Assembly: GCA_024867545.1 (NCBI GenBank)
Contig: JANFNE010000094.1
Span: 1-32,971 of the forward strand
Length of the DNA: 32,971 nucleotides
From: Phytopythium helicoides
Taxonomy: Eukaryota; Oomycota; Peronosporomycetes; Pythiales; Pythiaceae
Direction of reading: 5' to 3'
Shown: positions 22,776-32,971 of the stretch, piece by piece
Layout: each line of letters starts with the position of its first letter
How positions within the stretch are numbered: the stretch's first letter is position 1
The notes under the pieces: model-generated
What the model was told of the DNA's origin: nothing
The model's database searches: none
Seen by the model: only the letters and a program-made list of their open reading frames with translations
Program-made: the position numbers and the translations under genes

Positions 22776-22848
22776 CGCCCACCGTGGGGCTCGAACCCAC
22801 GACCACAAGATTAAGAGTCTTGCGCTCTACCGACTGAGCTAGACGGGC
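22776..22848 (-). tRNA. tRNA-Lys(CTT) K42
   Basis: Consensus form. The upstream spacer is short/T (551 bp). It is the only T allele to the right of K36 and sits alone among G units. Confidence 0.98.
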
Positions 22849-23326
22849 TACACATTACAATACACACACCAAACCATACACATACAACCACCAACCACAC
22901 ACCACACATCACATCACACACATCACACACATCGCACTCACTCCTTATATACATTTACCATTACAACACTTTTTACACACCACTTCAACCACTCGTCTCA
23001 CACACACCATCTTGCCTTCTCCTTCCTCGCCTTCCTCGCCTCCCACGCCGAGTCACAACTCCACAACCCACCACCAGCTGTCGCAACCACCCTGCCACAC
23101 AAACAAACCAACATCAAACCACAAAAACATGCACAACACACACGAATGATGGTCGATTTCACAACCAACCAACCAATACCAACATACCAAAACAAGCGAA
23201 CGAGATCTCGTCTCGCAAGTAGACCAGAGAAAAGGCGAAAAAAGCACACGCACACATACCATACCACCACCCAAACAACAGAACAACAACAACAAAAACA
23301 ACAACAACAAAAACAAAAGAAGCGGT

Positions 23327-23399
23327 CGCCCACCGTGGGGCTCGAACCCACGACCACAAGATTAAGAGTCTTGCGCTCTACCGACTGAGCTAGACGGGC
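23327..23399 (-). tRNA. tRNA-Lys(CTT) K43
   Basis: Consensus form. The upstream spacer is short/G, 553 bp, with one extra A in the GAAAAAAGC run near 23792. Confidence 0.98.
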
Positions 23400-23879
23400 T
23401 ACACATTACAATACACACACCAAACCATACACATACAACCACCAACCACACACCACACATCACATCACACACATCACACACATCGCACTCACTCCTTATA
23501 TACATTTACCATTACAACACTTTTTACACACCACTTCAACCACTCGTCTCACACACACCATCTTTGCCTTCTCCTTCCTCGCCTTCCTCGCCTCCCACGC
23601 CGAGTCACAACTCCACAACCCACCACCAGCTGTCGCAACCACCCTGCCACACAAACAAACCAACATCAAACCACAAAAACATGCACAACACACACGAAGG
23701 ATGGTCGATTTCACAACCAACCAACCAATACCAACATACCAAAACAAGCGAACGAGATCTCGTCTCGCAAGTAGACCAGAGAAAAGGCGAAAAAAAGCAC
23801 ACGCACACATACCATACCACCACCCAAACAACAGAACAACAACAACAAAAACAACAACAACAAAAACAAAAGAAGCGGT

Positions 23880-23952
23880 CGCCCACCGTGGGGCTCGAAC
23901 CCACGACCACAAGATTAAGAGTCTTGCGCTCTACCGACTGAGCTAGACGGGC
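23880..23952 (-). tRNA. tRNA-Lys(CTT) K44
   Basis: Consensus form. The upstream spacer is short/G, 553 bp, with an extra G at the variable site (GAAGGGATGG near 24252). Confidence 0.98.
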
Positions 23953-24432
23953 TACACATTACAATACACACACCAAACCATACACATACAACCACCAACC
24001 ACACACCACACATCACATCACACACATCACACACATCGCACTCACTCCTTATATACATTTACCATTACAACACTTTTTACACACCACTTCAACCACTCGT
24101 CTCACACACACCATCTTTGCCTTCTCCTTCCTCGCCTTCCTCGCCTCCCACGCCGAGTCACAACTCCACAACCCACCACCAGCTGTCGCAACCACCCTGC
24201 CACACAAACAAACCAACATCAAACCACAAAAACATGCACAACACACACGAAGGGATGGTCGATTTCACAACCAACCAACCAATACCAACATACCAAAACA
24301 AGCGAACGAGATCTCGTCTCGCAAGTAGACCAGAGAAAAGGCGAAAAAAGCACACGCACACATACCATACCACCACCCAAACAACAGAACAACAACAACA
24401 AAAACAACAACAACAAAAACAAAAGAAGCGGT

Positions 24433-24505
24433 CGCCCACCGTGGGGCTCGAACCCACGACCACAAGATTAAGAGTCTTGCGCTCTACCGACTGAGCTAGA
24501 CGGGC
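24433..24505 (-). tRNA. tRNA-Lys(CTT) K45
   Basis: Consensus form; the upstream unit is modal (552 bp). Confidence 0.98.
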
Positions 24506-24984
24506 TACACATTACAATACACACACCAAACCATACACATACAACCACCAACCACACACCACACATCACATCACACACATCACACACATCGCACTCACTC
24601 CTTATATACATTTACCATTACAACACTTTTTACACACCACTTCAACCACTCGTCTCACACACACCATCTTTGCCTTCTCCTTCCTCGCCTTCCTCGCCTC
24701 CCACGCCGAGTCACAACTCCACAACCCACCACCAGCTGTCGCAACCACCCTGCCACACAAACAAACCAACATCAAACCACAAAAACATGCACAACACACA
24801 CGAAGGATGGTCGATTTCACAACCAACCAACCAATACCAACATACCAAAACAAGCGAACGAGATCTCGTCTCGCAAGTAGACCAGAGAAAAGGCGAAAAA
24901 AGCACACGCACACATACCATACCACCACCCAAACAACAGAACAACAACAACAAAAACAACAACAACAAAAACAAAAGAAGCGGT

Positions 24985-25057
24985 CGCCCACCGTGGGGCT
25001 CGAACCCACGACCACAAGATTAAGAGTCTTGCGCTCTACCGACTGAGCTAGACGGGC
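24985..25057 (-). tRNA. tRNA-Lys(CTT) K46
   Basis: Consensus form. The upstream spacer is short/G, 549 bp; the missing 3 bp are in the CAA tract before K47. Confidence 0.98.
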
Positions 25058-25533
25058 TACACATTACAATACACACACCAAACCATACACATACAACCAC
25101 CAACCACACACCACACATCACATCACACACATCACACACATCGCACTCACTCCTTATATACATTTACCATTACAACACTTTTTACACACCACTTCAACCA
25201 CTCGTCTCACACACACCATCTTTGCCTTCTCCTTCCTCGCCTTCCTCGCCTCCCACGCCGAGTCACAACTCCACAACCCACCACCAGCTGTCGCAACCAC
25301 CCTGCCACACAAACAAACCAACATCAAACCACAAAAACATGCACAACACACACGAAGGATGGTCGATTTCACAACCAACCAACCAATACCAACATACCAA
25401 AACAAGCGAACGAGATCTCGTCTCGCAAGTAGACCAGAGAAAAGGCGAAAAAAGCACACGCACACATACCATACCACCACCCAAACAACAGAACAACAAC
25501 AACAAAACAACACAACAAAACAAAAGAAGCGGT

Positions 25534-25606
25534 CGCCCACCGTGGGGCTCGAACCCACGACCACAAGATTAAGAGTCTTGCGCTCTACCGACTGAGCTAG
25601 ACGGGC
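25534..25606 (-). tRNA. tRNA-Lys(CTT) K47
   Basis: Consensus form. The downstream CAA tract is shortened (25497..25526) and keeps TTTT runs only. The upstream unit is modal (552 bp). Confidence 0.98.
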
Positions 25607-26085
25607 TACACATTACAATACACACACCAAACCATACACATACAACCACCAACCACACACCACACATCACATCACACACATCACACACATCGCACTCACT
25701 CCTTATATACATTTACCATTACAACACTTTTTACACACCACTTCAACCACTCGTCTCACACACACCATCTTTGCCTTCTCCTTCCTCGCCTTCCTCGCCT
25801 CCCACGCCGAGTCACAACTCCACAACCCACCACCAGCTGTCGCAACCACCCTGCCACACAAACAAACCAACATCAAACCACAAAAACATGCACAACACAC
25901 ACGAAGGATGGTCGATTTCACAACCAACCAACCAATACCAACATACCAAAACAAGCGAACGAGATCTCGTCTCGCAAGTAGACCAGAGAAAAGGCGAAAA
26001 AAGCACACGCACACATACCATACCACCACCCAAACAACAGAACAACAACAACAAAAACAACAACAACAAAAACAAAAGAAGCGGT

Positions 26086-26158
26086 CGCCCACCGTGGGGC
26101 TCGAACCCACGACCACAAGATTAAGAGTCTTGCGCTCTACCGACTGAGCTAGACGGGC
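26086..26158 (-). tRNA. tRNA-Lys(CTT) K48
   Basis: Consensus form; the upstream unit is modal (552 bp). Confidence 0.98.
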
Positions 26159-26637
26159 TACACATTACAATACACACACCAAACCATACACATACAACCA
26201 CCAACCACACACCACACATCACATCACACACATCACACACATCGCACTCACTCCTTATATACATTTACCATTACAACACTTTTTACACACCACTTCAACC
26301 ACTCGTCTCACACACACCATCTTTGCCTTCTCCTTCCTCGCCTTCCTCGCCTCCCACGCCGAGTCACAACTCCACAACCCACCACCAGCTGTCGCAACCA
26401 CCCTGCCACACAAACAAACCAACATCAAACCACAAAAACATGCACAACACACACGAAGGATGGTCGATTTCACAACCAACCAACCAATACCAACATACCA
26501 AAACAAGCGAACGAGATCTCGTCTCGCAAGTAGACCAGAGAAAAGGCGAAAAAAGCACACGCACACATACCATACCACCACCCAAACAACAGAACAACAA
26601 CAACAAAAACAACAACAACAAAAACAAAAGAAGCGGT

Positions 26638-26710
26638 CGCCCACCGTGGGGCTCGAACCCACGACCACAAGATTAAGAGTCTTGCGCTCTACCGACTGAG
26701 CTAGACGGGC
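26638..26710 (-). tRNA. tRNA-Lys(CTT) K49
   Basis: Consensus form. The upstream spacer is 551 bp, with a local change CACAATACCCAT in place of CACACATACCAT near 27112..27123. Confidence 0.98.
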
Positions 26711-27188
26711 TACACATTACAATACACACACCAAACCATACACATACAACCACCAACCACACACCACACATCACATCACACACATCACACACATCGCACT
26801 CACTCCTTATATACATTTACCATTACAACACTTTTTACACACCACTTCAACCACTCGTCTCACACACACCATCTTTGCCTTCTCCTTCCTCGCCTTCCTC
26901 GCCTCCCACGCCGAGTCACAACTCCACAACCCACCACCAGCTGTCGCAACCACCCTGCCACACAAACAAACCAACATCAAACCACAAAAACATGCACAAC
27001 ACACACGAAGGATGGTCGATTTCACAACCAACCAACCAATACCAACATACCAAAACAAGCGAACGAGATCTCGTCTCGCAAGTAGACCAGAGAAAAGGCG
27101 AAAAAGCACACGCACAATACCCATACCACCACCCAAACAACAGAACAACAACAACAAAAACAACAACAACAAAAACAAAAGAAGCGGT

Positions 27189-27261
27189 CGCCCACCGTGG
27201 GGCTCGAACCCACGACCACAAGATTAAGAGTCTTGCGCTCTACCGACTGAGCTAGACGGGC
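27189..27261 (-). tRNA. tRNA-Lys(CTT) K50
   Basis: Consensus form. The upstream spacer is 552 bp but has two offsetting changes: an extra C near 27316 and a missing C near 27523. Confidence 0.98.
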
Positions 27262-27740
27262 TACACATTACAATACACACACCAAACCATACACATACAA
27301 CCACCAACCACACACCCACACATCACATCACACACATCACACACATCGCACTCACTCCTTATATACATTTACCATTACAACACTTTTTACACACCACTTC
27401 AACCACTCGTCTCACACACACCATCTTTGCCTTCTCCTTCCTCGCCTTCCTCGCCTCCCACGCCGAGTCACAACTCCACAACCCACCACCAGCTGTCGCA
27501 ACCACCCTGCCACACAAACAAACAACATCAAACCACAAAAACATGCACAACACACACGAAGGATGGTCGATTTCACAACCAACCAACCAATACCAACATA
27601 CCAAAACAAGCGAACGAGATCTCGTCTCGCAAGTAGACCAGAGAAAAGGCGAAAAAAGCACACGCACACATACCATACCACCACCCAAACAACAGAACAA
27701 CAACAACAAAAACAACAACAACAAAAACAAAAGAAGCGGT

Positions 27741-27813
27741 CGCCCACCGTGGGGCTCGAACCCACGACCACAAGATTAAGAGTCTTGCGCTCTACCGACT
27801 GAGCTAGACGGGC
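27741..27813 (-). tRNA. tRNA-Lys(CTT) K51
   Basis: Consensus form; the upstream unit is modal (552 bp). Confidence 0.98.
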
Positions 27814-28292
27814 TACACATTACAATACACACACCAAACCATACACATACAACCACCAACCACACACCACACATCACATCACACACATCACACACATCGC
27901 ACTCACTCCTTATATACATTTACCATTACAACACTTTTTACACACCACTTCAACCACTCGTCTCACACACACCATCTTTGCCTTCTCCTTCCTCGCCTTC
28001 CTCGCCTCCCACGCCGAGTCACAACTCCACAACCCACCACCAGCTGTCGCAACCACCCTGCCACACAAACAAACCAACATCAAACCACAAAAACATGCAC
28101 AACACACACGAAGGATGGTCGATTTCACAACCAACCAACCAATACCAACATACCAAAACAAGCGAACGAGATCTCGTCTCGCAAGTAGACCAGAGAAAAG
28201 GCGAAAAAAGCACACGCACACATACCATACCACCACCCAAACAACAGAACAACAACAACAAAAACAACAACAACAAAAACAAAAGAAGCGGT

Positions 28293-28365
28293 CGCCCACC
28301 GTGGGGCTCGAACCCACGACCACAAGATTAAGAGTCTTGCGCTCTACCGACTGAGCTAGACGGGC
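28293..28365 (-). tRNA. tRNA-Lys(CTT) K52
   Basis: Consensus form, the last of the 40 unchanged copies. The upstream spacer is 551 bp, with one C missing in the pyrimidine block near 28551. Confidence 0.98.
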
Positions 28366-28843
28366 TACACATTACAATACACACACCAAACCATACACAT
28401 ACAACCACCAACCACACACCACACATCACATCACACACATCACACACATCGCACTCACTCCTTATATACATTTACCATTACAACACTTTTTACACACCAC
28501 TTCAACCACTCGTCTCACACACACCATCTTTGCCTTCTCCTTCCTCGCCTTCTCGCCTCCCACGCCGAGTCACAACTCCACAACCCACCACCAGCTGTCG
28601 CAACCACCCTGCCACACAAACAAACCAACATCAAACCACAAAAACATGCACAACACACACGAAGGATGGTCGATTTCACAACCAACCAACCAATACCAAC
28701 ATACCAAAACAAGCGAACGAGATCTCGTCTCGCAAGTAGACCAGAGAAAAGGCGAAAAAAGCACACGCACACATACCATACCACCACCCAAACAACAGAA
28801 CAACAACAACAAAAACAACAACAACAAAAACAAAAGAAGCGGT

Positions 28844-28916
28844 CGCCCACCGTGGGGGCTCGAACCCACGACCACAAGATTAAGAGTCTTGCGCTCTACC
28901 GACTGAGCTAGACGGC
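28844..28916 (-). tRNA. tRNA-Lys(CTT) K53, two offsetting one-base indels
   Basis: An extra G (five instead of four at 28854..28858) falls in the 3' strand of the T stem and the edge of the B box. One G is missing at the other end (GACGGC instead of GACGGGC), shortening the acceptor 5' strand to six. The total length stays 73, but the acceptor and T arm pairings are both disturbed. Both changes are in G homopolymers, which suggests sequence error. The upstream unit is 552 bp. Confidence 0.83.
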
Positions 28917-29395
28917 TACACATTACAATACACACACCAAACCATACACATACAACCACCAACCACACACCACACATCACATCACACACATCACACACAT
29001 CGCACTCACTCCTTATATACATTTACCATTACAACACTTTTTTACACACCACTTCAACCACTCGTCTCACACACACCATCTTTGCCTTCTCCTTCCTCGC
29101 CTTCCTCGCCTCCCACGCCGAGTCACAACTCCACAACCCACCACCAGCTGTCGCAACCACCCTGCCACACAAACAAACCAACATCAAACCACAAAAACAT
29201 GCACAACACACACGAAGGATGGTCGATTTCACAACAACCAACCAATACCAACATACCAAAACAAGCGAACGAGATCTCGTCTCGCAAGTAGACCAGAGAA
29301 AAGGCGAAAAAAGCACACGCACACATACCATACCACCACCCAAACAACAGAACAACAACAACAAAAACAACAACAACAAAAACAAAAGAAGCGGT

Positions 29396-29468
29396 CGCCC
29401 ACCGTGGGGCTCGAACCCACGACCACAAGATTAAGAGTCTTGCGCTCTACCGACTGAGCTAGACGGGC
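29396..29468 (-). tRNA. tRNA-Lys(CTT) K54
   Basis: Consensus form. The spacer on its 3' side has an extra T in the TTTTT run (near 29042) and a lost C near 29236. The upstream unit is modal (552 bp). Confidence 0.97.
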
Positions 29469-29947
29469 TACACATTACAATACACACACCAAACCATACA
29501 CATACAACCACCAACCACACACCACACATCACATCACACACATCACACACATCGCACTCACTCCTTATATACATTTACCATTACAACACTTTTTACACAC
29601 CACTTCAACCACTCGTCTCACACACACCATCTTTGCCTTCTCCTTCCTCGCCTTCCTCGCCTCCCACGCCGAGTCACAACTCCACAACCCACCACCAGCT
29701 GTCGCAACCACCCTGCCACACAAACAAACCAACATCAAACCACAAAAACATGCACAACACACACGAAGGATGGTCGATTTCACAACCAACCAACCAATAC
29801 CAACATACCAAAACAAGCGAACGAGATCTCGTCTCGCAAGTAGACCAGAGAAAAGGCGAAAAAAGCACACGCACACATACCATACCACCACCCAAACAAC
29901 AGAACAACAACAACAAAAACAACAACAACAAAAACAAAAGAAGCGGT

Positions 29948-30020
29948 CGCCCACCGTGGGGCTCGAACCCACGACCACAAGATTAAGAGTCTTGCGCTCT
30001 ACCGACTGAGCTAGACGGGC
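29948..30020 (-). tRNA. tRNA-Lys(CTT) K55
   Basis: Consensus form; the upstream unit is modal (552 bp). Confidence 0.98.
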
Positions 30021-30499
30021 TACACATTACAATACACACACCAAACCATACACATACAACCACCAACCACACACCACACATCACATCACACACATCACAC
30101 ACATCGCACTCACTCCTTATATACATTTACCATTACAACACTTTTTACACACCACTTCAACCACTCGTCTCACACACACCATCTTTGCCTTCTCCTTCCT
30201 CGCCTTCCTCGCCTCCCACGCCGAGTCACAACTCCACAACCCACCACCAGCTGTCGCAACCACCCTGCCACACAAACAAACCAACATCAAACCACAAAAA
30301 CATGCACAACACACACGAAGGATGGTCGATTTCACAACCAACCAACCAATACCAACATACCAAAACAAGCGAACGAGATCTCGTCTCGCAAGTAGACCAG
30401 AGAAAAGGCGAAAAAAGCACACGCACACATACCATACCACCACCCAAACAACAGAACAACAACAACAAAAACAACAACAACAAAAACAAAAGAAGCGGT

Positions 30500-30572
30500 C
30501 GCCCACCGTGGGGCTCGAACCCACGACCACAAGATTAAGAGTCTTGCGCTCTACCGACTGAGCTAGACGGGC
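30500..30572 (-). tRNA. tRNA-Lys(CTT) K56
   Basis: Consensus form. The upstream spacer is short/G, 551 bp, with one C missing in AAACCACAAA near 30844. Confidence 0.97.
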
Positions 30573-31050
30573 TACACATTACAATACACACACCAAACCA
30601 TACACATACAACCACCAACCACACACCACACATCACATCACACACATCACACACATCGCACTCACTCCTTATATACATTTACCATTACAACACTTTTTAC
30701 ACACCACTTCAACCACTCGTCTCACACACACCATCTTTGCCTTCTCCTTCCTCGCCTTCCTCGCCTCCCACGCCGAGTCACAACTCCACAACCCACCACC
30801 AGCTGTCGCAACCACCCTGCCACACAAACAAACCAACATCAAACACAAAAACATGCACAACACACACGAAGGATGGTCGATTTCACAACCAACCAACCAA
30901 TACCAACATACCAAAACAAGCGAACGAGATCTCGTCTCGCAAGTAGACCAGAGAAAAGGCGAAAAAAGCACACGCACACATACCATACCACCACCCAAAC
31001 AACAGAACAACAACAACAAAAACAACAACAACAAAAACAAAAGAAGCGGT

Positions 31051-31123
31051 CGCCCACCGTGGGGCTCGAACCCACGACCACAAGATTAAGAGTCTTGCGC
31101 TCTACCGACTGAGCTAGACGGGC
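31051..31123 (-). tRNA. tRNA-Lys(CTT) K57
   Basis: Consensus form. The upstream spacer is 551 bp, with local changes near 31540..31555 before the CAA tract of K58. Confidence 0.97.
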
Positions 31124-31601
31124 TACACATTACAATACACACACCAAACCATACACATACAACCACCAACCACACACCACACATCACATCACACACATCA
31201 CACACATCGCACTCACTCCTTATATACATTTACCATTACAACACTTTTTACACACCACTTCAACCACTCGTCTCACACACACCATCTTTGCCTTCTCCTT
31301 CCTCGCCTTCCTCGCCTCCCACGCCGAGTCACAACTCCACAACCCACCACCAGCTGTCGCAACCACCCTGCCACACAAACAAACCAACATCAAACCACAA
31401 AAACATGCACAACACACACGAAGGATGGTCGATTTCACAACCAACCAACCAATACCAACATACCAAAACAAGCGAACGAGATCTCGTCTCGCAAGTAGAC
31501 CAGAGAAAAGGCGAAAAAAGCACACGCACACATACCATACACCACCCAAAACACAGAACAACAACAACAAAAACAACAACAACAAAAACAAAAGAAGCGG
31601 T

Positions 31602-31675
31602 CGCCCACCGTGGGGCTCGAACCCACGACCACAAGATTAAGAGTCTTTGCGCTCTACCGACTGAGCTAGACTGGC
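31602..31675 (-). tRNA. tRNA-Lys(CTT) K58, substitution and one extra base
   Basis: This is the only copy with a visible base substitution. The plus strand reads GACTGGC instead of GACGGGC, which is C4 to A in the tRNA and gives an A4-G69 mismatch in the acceptor stem. It also has an extra T (GTCTTTGCG), which adds an A to the 5' side of the anticodon stem. The anticodon CTT and both promoter boxes are intact. It may be a decaying copy or edge error. The upstream unit is 554 bp with several indels. Confidence 0.83.
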
Positions 31676-32155
31676 TACACATTACAATACACACACCAAA
31701 CCATACACATACAACCACCAACCACACACCACACATCACATCACACACATCACACACATCGCACTCACTCCTTATATACATTTACCATTACAACACTTTT
31801 TACACACCACTTCAACCACTCGTCTCACACACACCATCTTTGCCTTCTCCTTCCTCGCCTTCCTCGCCTCCCACGCCGAGTCACACTCCACAACCCACCA
31901 CCCAGCTGTCGCAACCACCCTGCCACACAACAAACCAACATCAAACCACAAAAACATGCACAACACACACGAAGGATGGTCGATTTCACAACCAACCAAC
32001 CAATACCAACATACCAAAACAAGCGAACGAGAATCTCGTCTCGCAAGTTAGACCAGAGAAAAGGCGAAAAAAGCACACGCACACATACCATACCACCACC
32101 CAAACAACAGAACAACAACAACAAAAACAACAACAACAAAAACAAAAGAAGCGGT

Positions 32156-32228
32156 CGCCCACCGTGGGGCTCGAACCCACGACCACAAGATTAAGAGTCT
32201 TGCGCTCTACCGACTGAGCTAGACGGGC
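32156..32228 (-). tRNA. tRNA-Lys(CTT) K59
   Basis: Consensus gene in a noisy neighbourhood. The 3' side spacer has a split palindrome (near 32033) and AAGTTAGACC (near 32049). The upstream unit is 565 bp, but from extra bases and a rearranged CAA tract, not from the 11-bp segment. Confidence 0.96.
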
Positions 32229-32720
32229 TACACATTACAATACACACACCAAACCATACACATACAACCACCAACCACACACCACACATCACATCACACA
32301 CATCACACACATCGCACTCACTCCTATATACATTTACCATTACAACACTTTTTACACACCACTTCAACCACTCGTCTCACACACACCATCTTTGCCTTCT
32401 CCTTCCTCGCCTTCCTCGCCTCCCCACGCCGAGTCACAACTCCACAACCCACCACCAGCTGTCGCAACCACCCTGCCACACAAACAAACCAACATCAAAC
32501 CACAAAAACATGCACAACACACACGAAGGATGGTCGATTTCACAACCAACCAACCAATACCAACATACCAAAACAAGCGAAACGAGATCTCGTCTCGCAA
32601 GTAGACCAGAGAAAAGGCGAAAAAAAAGTACACGCACACATACCATACCACCACCCAAACAACAGAACAACAACAACAAAAAGAACAAAACAACAAAAGA
32701 ACAAAAACAAAAGAAGCGGT

Positions 32721-32793
32721 CGCCCACCGTGGGGCTCGAACCCACGACCACAAGATTAAGAGTCTTGCGCTCTACCGACTGAGCTAGACGGGC
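32721..32793 (-). tRNA. tRNA-Lys(CTT) K60, last copy in the window
   Basis: Consensus gene. Its downstream tract (about 32660..32716) is interrupted by extra G bases, but TTTT and TTTTT still follow the gene. Above it, 178 nt of spacer run to the window end, with an extra C at the TCGTCCTCAC site near 32942. Confidence 0.96.
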
Positions 32794-32971
32794 TACACAT
32801 TACAATACACACACCAAACCATACACATACAACCACCAACCACACACCACACATCACATCACACACATCACACACATCGCACTCACTCCTTATATACATT
32901 TACCATTACAACACTTTTTACACACCACTTCAACCACTCGTCCTCACACACACCATCTTTGCCTTCTCCTT

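Larger units (their letters stand above)
1..32971 (-). repeat. Tandem array of about 59.7 units, each with one tRNA-Lys(CTT)
   Basis: The whole window is a head-to-tail repeat with one tRNA gene per unit, always on the minus strand. Start-to-start distances range from 549 to 566 bp. The most common value is 552, and a second group near 561 to 566 carries an extra 11 bp. The array is cut by both window ends, so its true copy number is unknown and at least 60. Between tRNAs there are about 480 bp of A/C-rich (plus strand) spacer with no other recognisable gene. Near-identity of the spacers as well as the genes indicates concerted evolution by unequal exchange or conversion, so spacer conservation between units is not by itself evidence of function. 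Comparable arrays are known in Entamoeba, but base composition argues against assigning this one there. Confidence 0.98.

Noticed and set aside
31288..32217. Longest open frame, 309 codons, plus strand
   Set aside because: It reads through K58, a whole spacer and K59. It exists only because the extra T in K58 shifts frame past the usual stop. The sequence is the same repeat as elsewhere, with low-complexity H/T/N/Q/K-rich translation and no domain.
1..32971. Hundreds of recurring open frames of about 65 to 140 codons on both strands
   Set aside because: A/C-rich DNA rarely spells stop codons, and the 552-bp unit is divisible by three, so the same chance frames recur in every unit. They overlap the tRNAs and each other on both strands, have low-complexity translations, and change freely with indels.
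1..32971. CRISPR-like array of short direct repeats
   Set aside because: The 73-nt repeats are tRNA genes and the intervals are about 480 bp and nearly identical, unlike short unique CRISPR spacers. No cas-like gene is present.
1..32971. Assignment to Entamoeba on the basis of tRNA arrays
   Set aside because: Those arrays have AT-rich short-repeat spacers. The C/A-rich spacers here do not match, and nothing else in the window identifies the organism.

Overview
The window is one uninterrupted tandem array. It holds 60 head-to-tail copies of a single nuclear-type tRNA gene, tRNA-Lys with anticodon CTT. All copies are on the minus strand and are spaced about 552 bp apart (range 549 to 566 bp). 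No protein-coding gene, rRNA, transposon or CRISPR locus could be supported. Copies are called K1 (3..76) to K60 (32721..32793) here. The array runs off both ends of the window, which starts 2 nt below K1 and stops 178 nt above K60.

The tRNA is eukaryotic in design. It has canonical A and B box internal promoters and no encoded CCA. Oligo-T terminators lie just 3' of the gene on its sense strand, and the gene has no intron. The acceptor and T arms resemble the cytosolic tRNA-Lys(CTT) of plants and other eukaryotes as I remember them, but the window gives no basis for naming a species. Single-isoacceptor tandem tRNA arrays with simple-sequence spacers are known from Entamoeba, and smaller tRNA tandem clusters are known from plants and other eukaryotes. 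The C/A-rich spacers here do not look like the AT-rich Entamoeba arrays.

The modal unit, read along the plus strand from one tRNA to the next, is laid out as follows. First comes the tRNA 5' end and an 85-nt stretch with no G, including a (CA)n-like tract. Then come a TATATAA motif (minus orientation) about 97 nt upstream of the tRNA, a 30-nt pyrimidine-rich block (G-rich on the tRNA strand), a CAGCTG site, and a variable site with an 11-bp indel and a T/G difference. Last come a 12-bp palindrome inside a 21-nt inverted repeat, a (CAA)n tract carrying stacked terminators, and the next tRNA 3' end.

Two things vary along the array. First, spacers fall into types defined by an 11-bp presence/absence and a T/G site; all four combinations occur and are interleaved, which suggests exchange or conversion between units. 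Second, single-base indels concentrate near the two window ends, while K13 to K52 are 40 consecutive tRNA copies in which I saw no change. Eight tRNA copies carry one-base indels (K1, K3, K4, K6, K7, K12, K53, K58), which look more like long-read consensus errors than pseudogenes. Open reading frames in the window are by-products of an A/C-rich repeat with few T and G bases to form stop codons, and of a unit length divisible by three (552 = 3 x 184).
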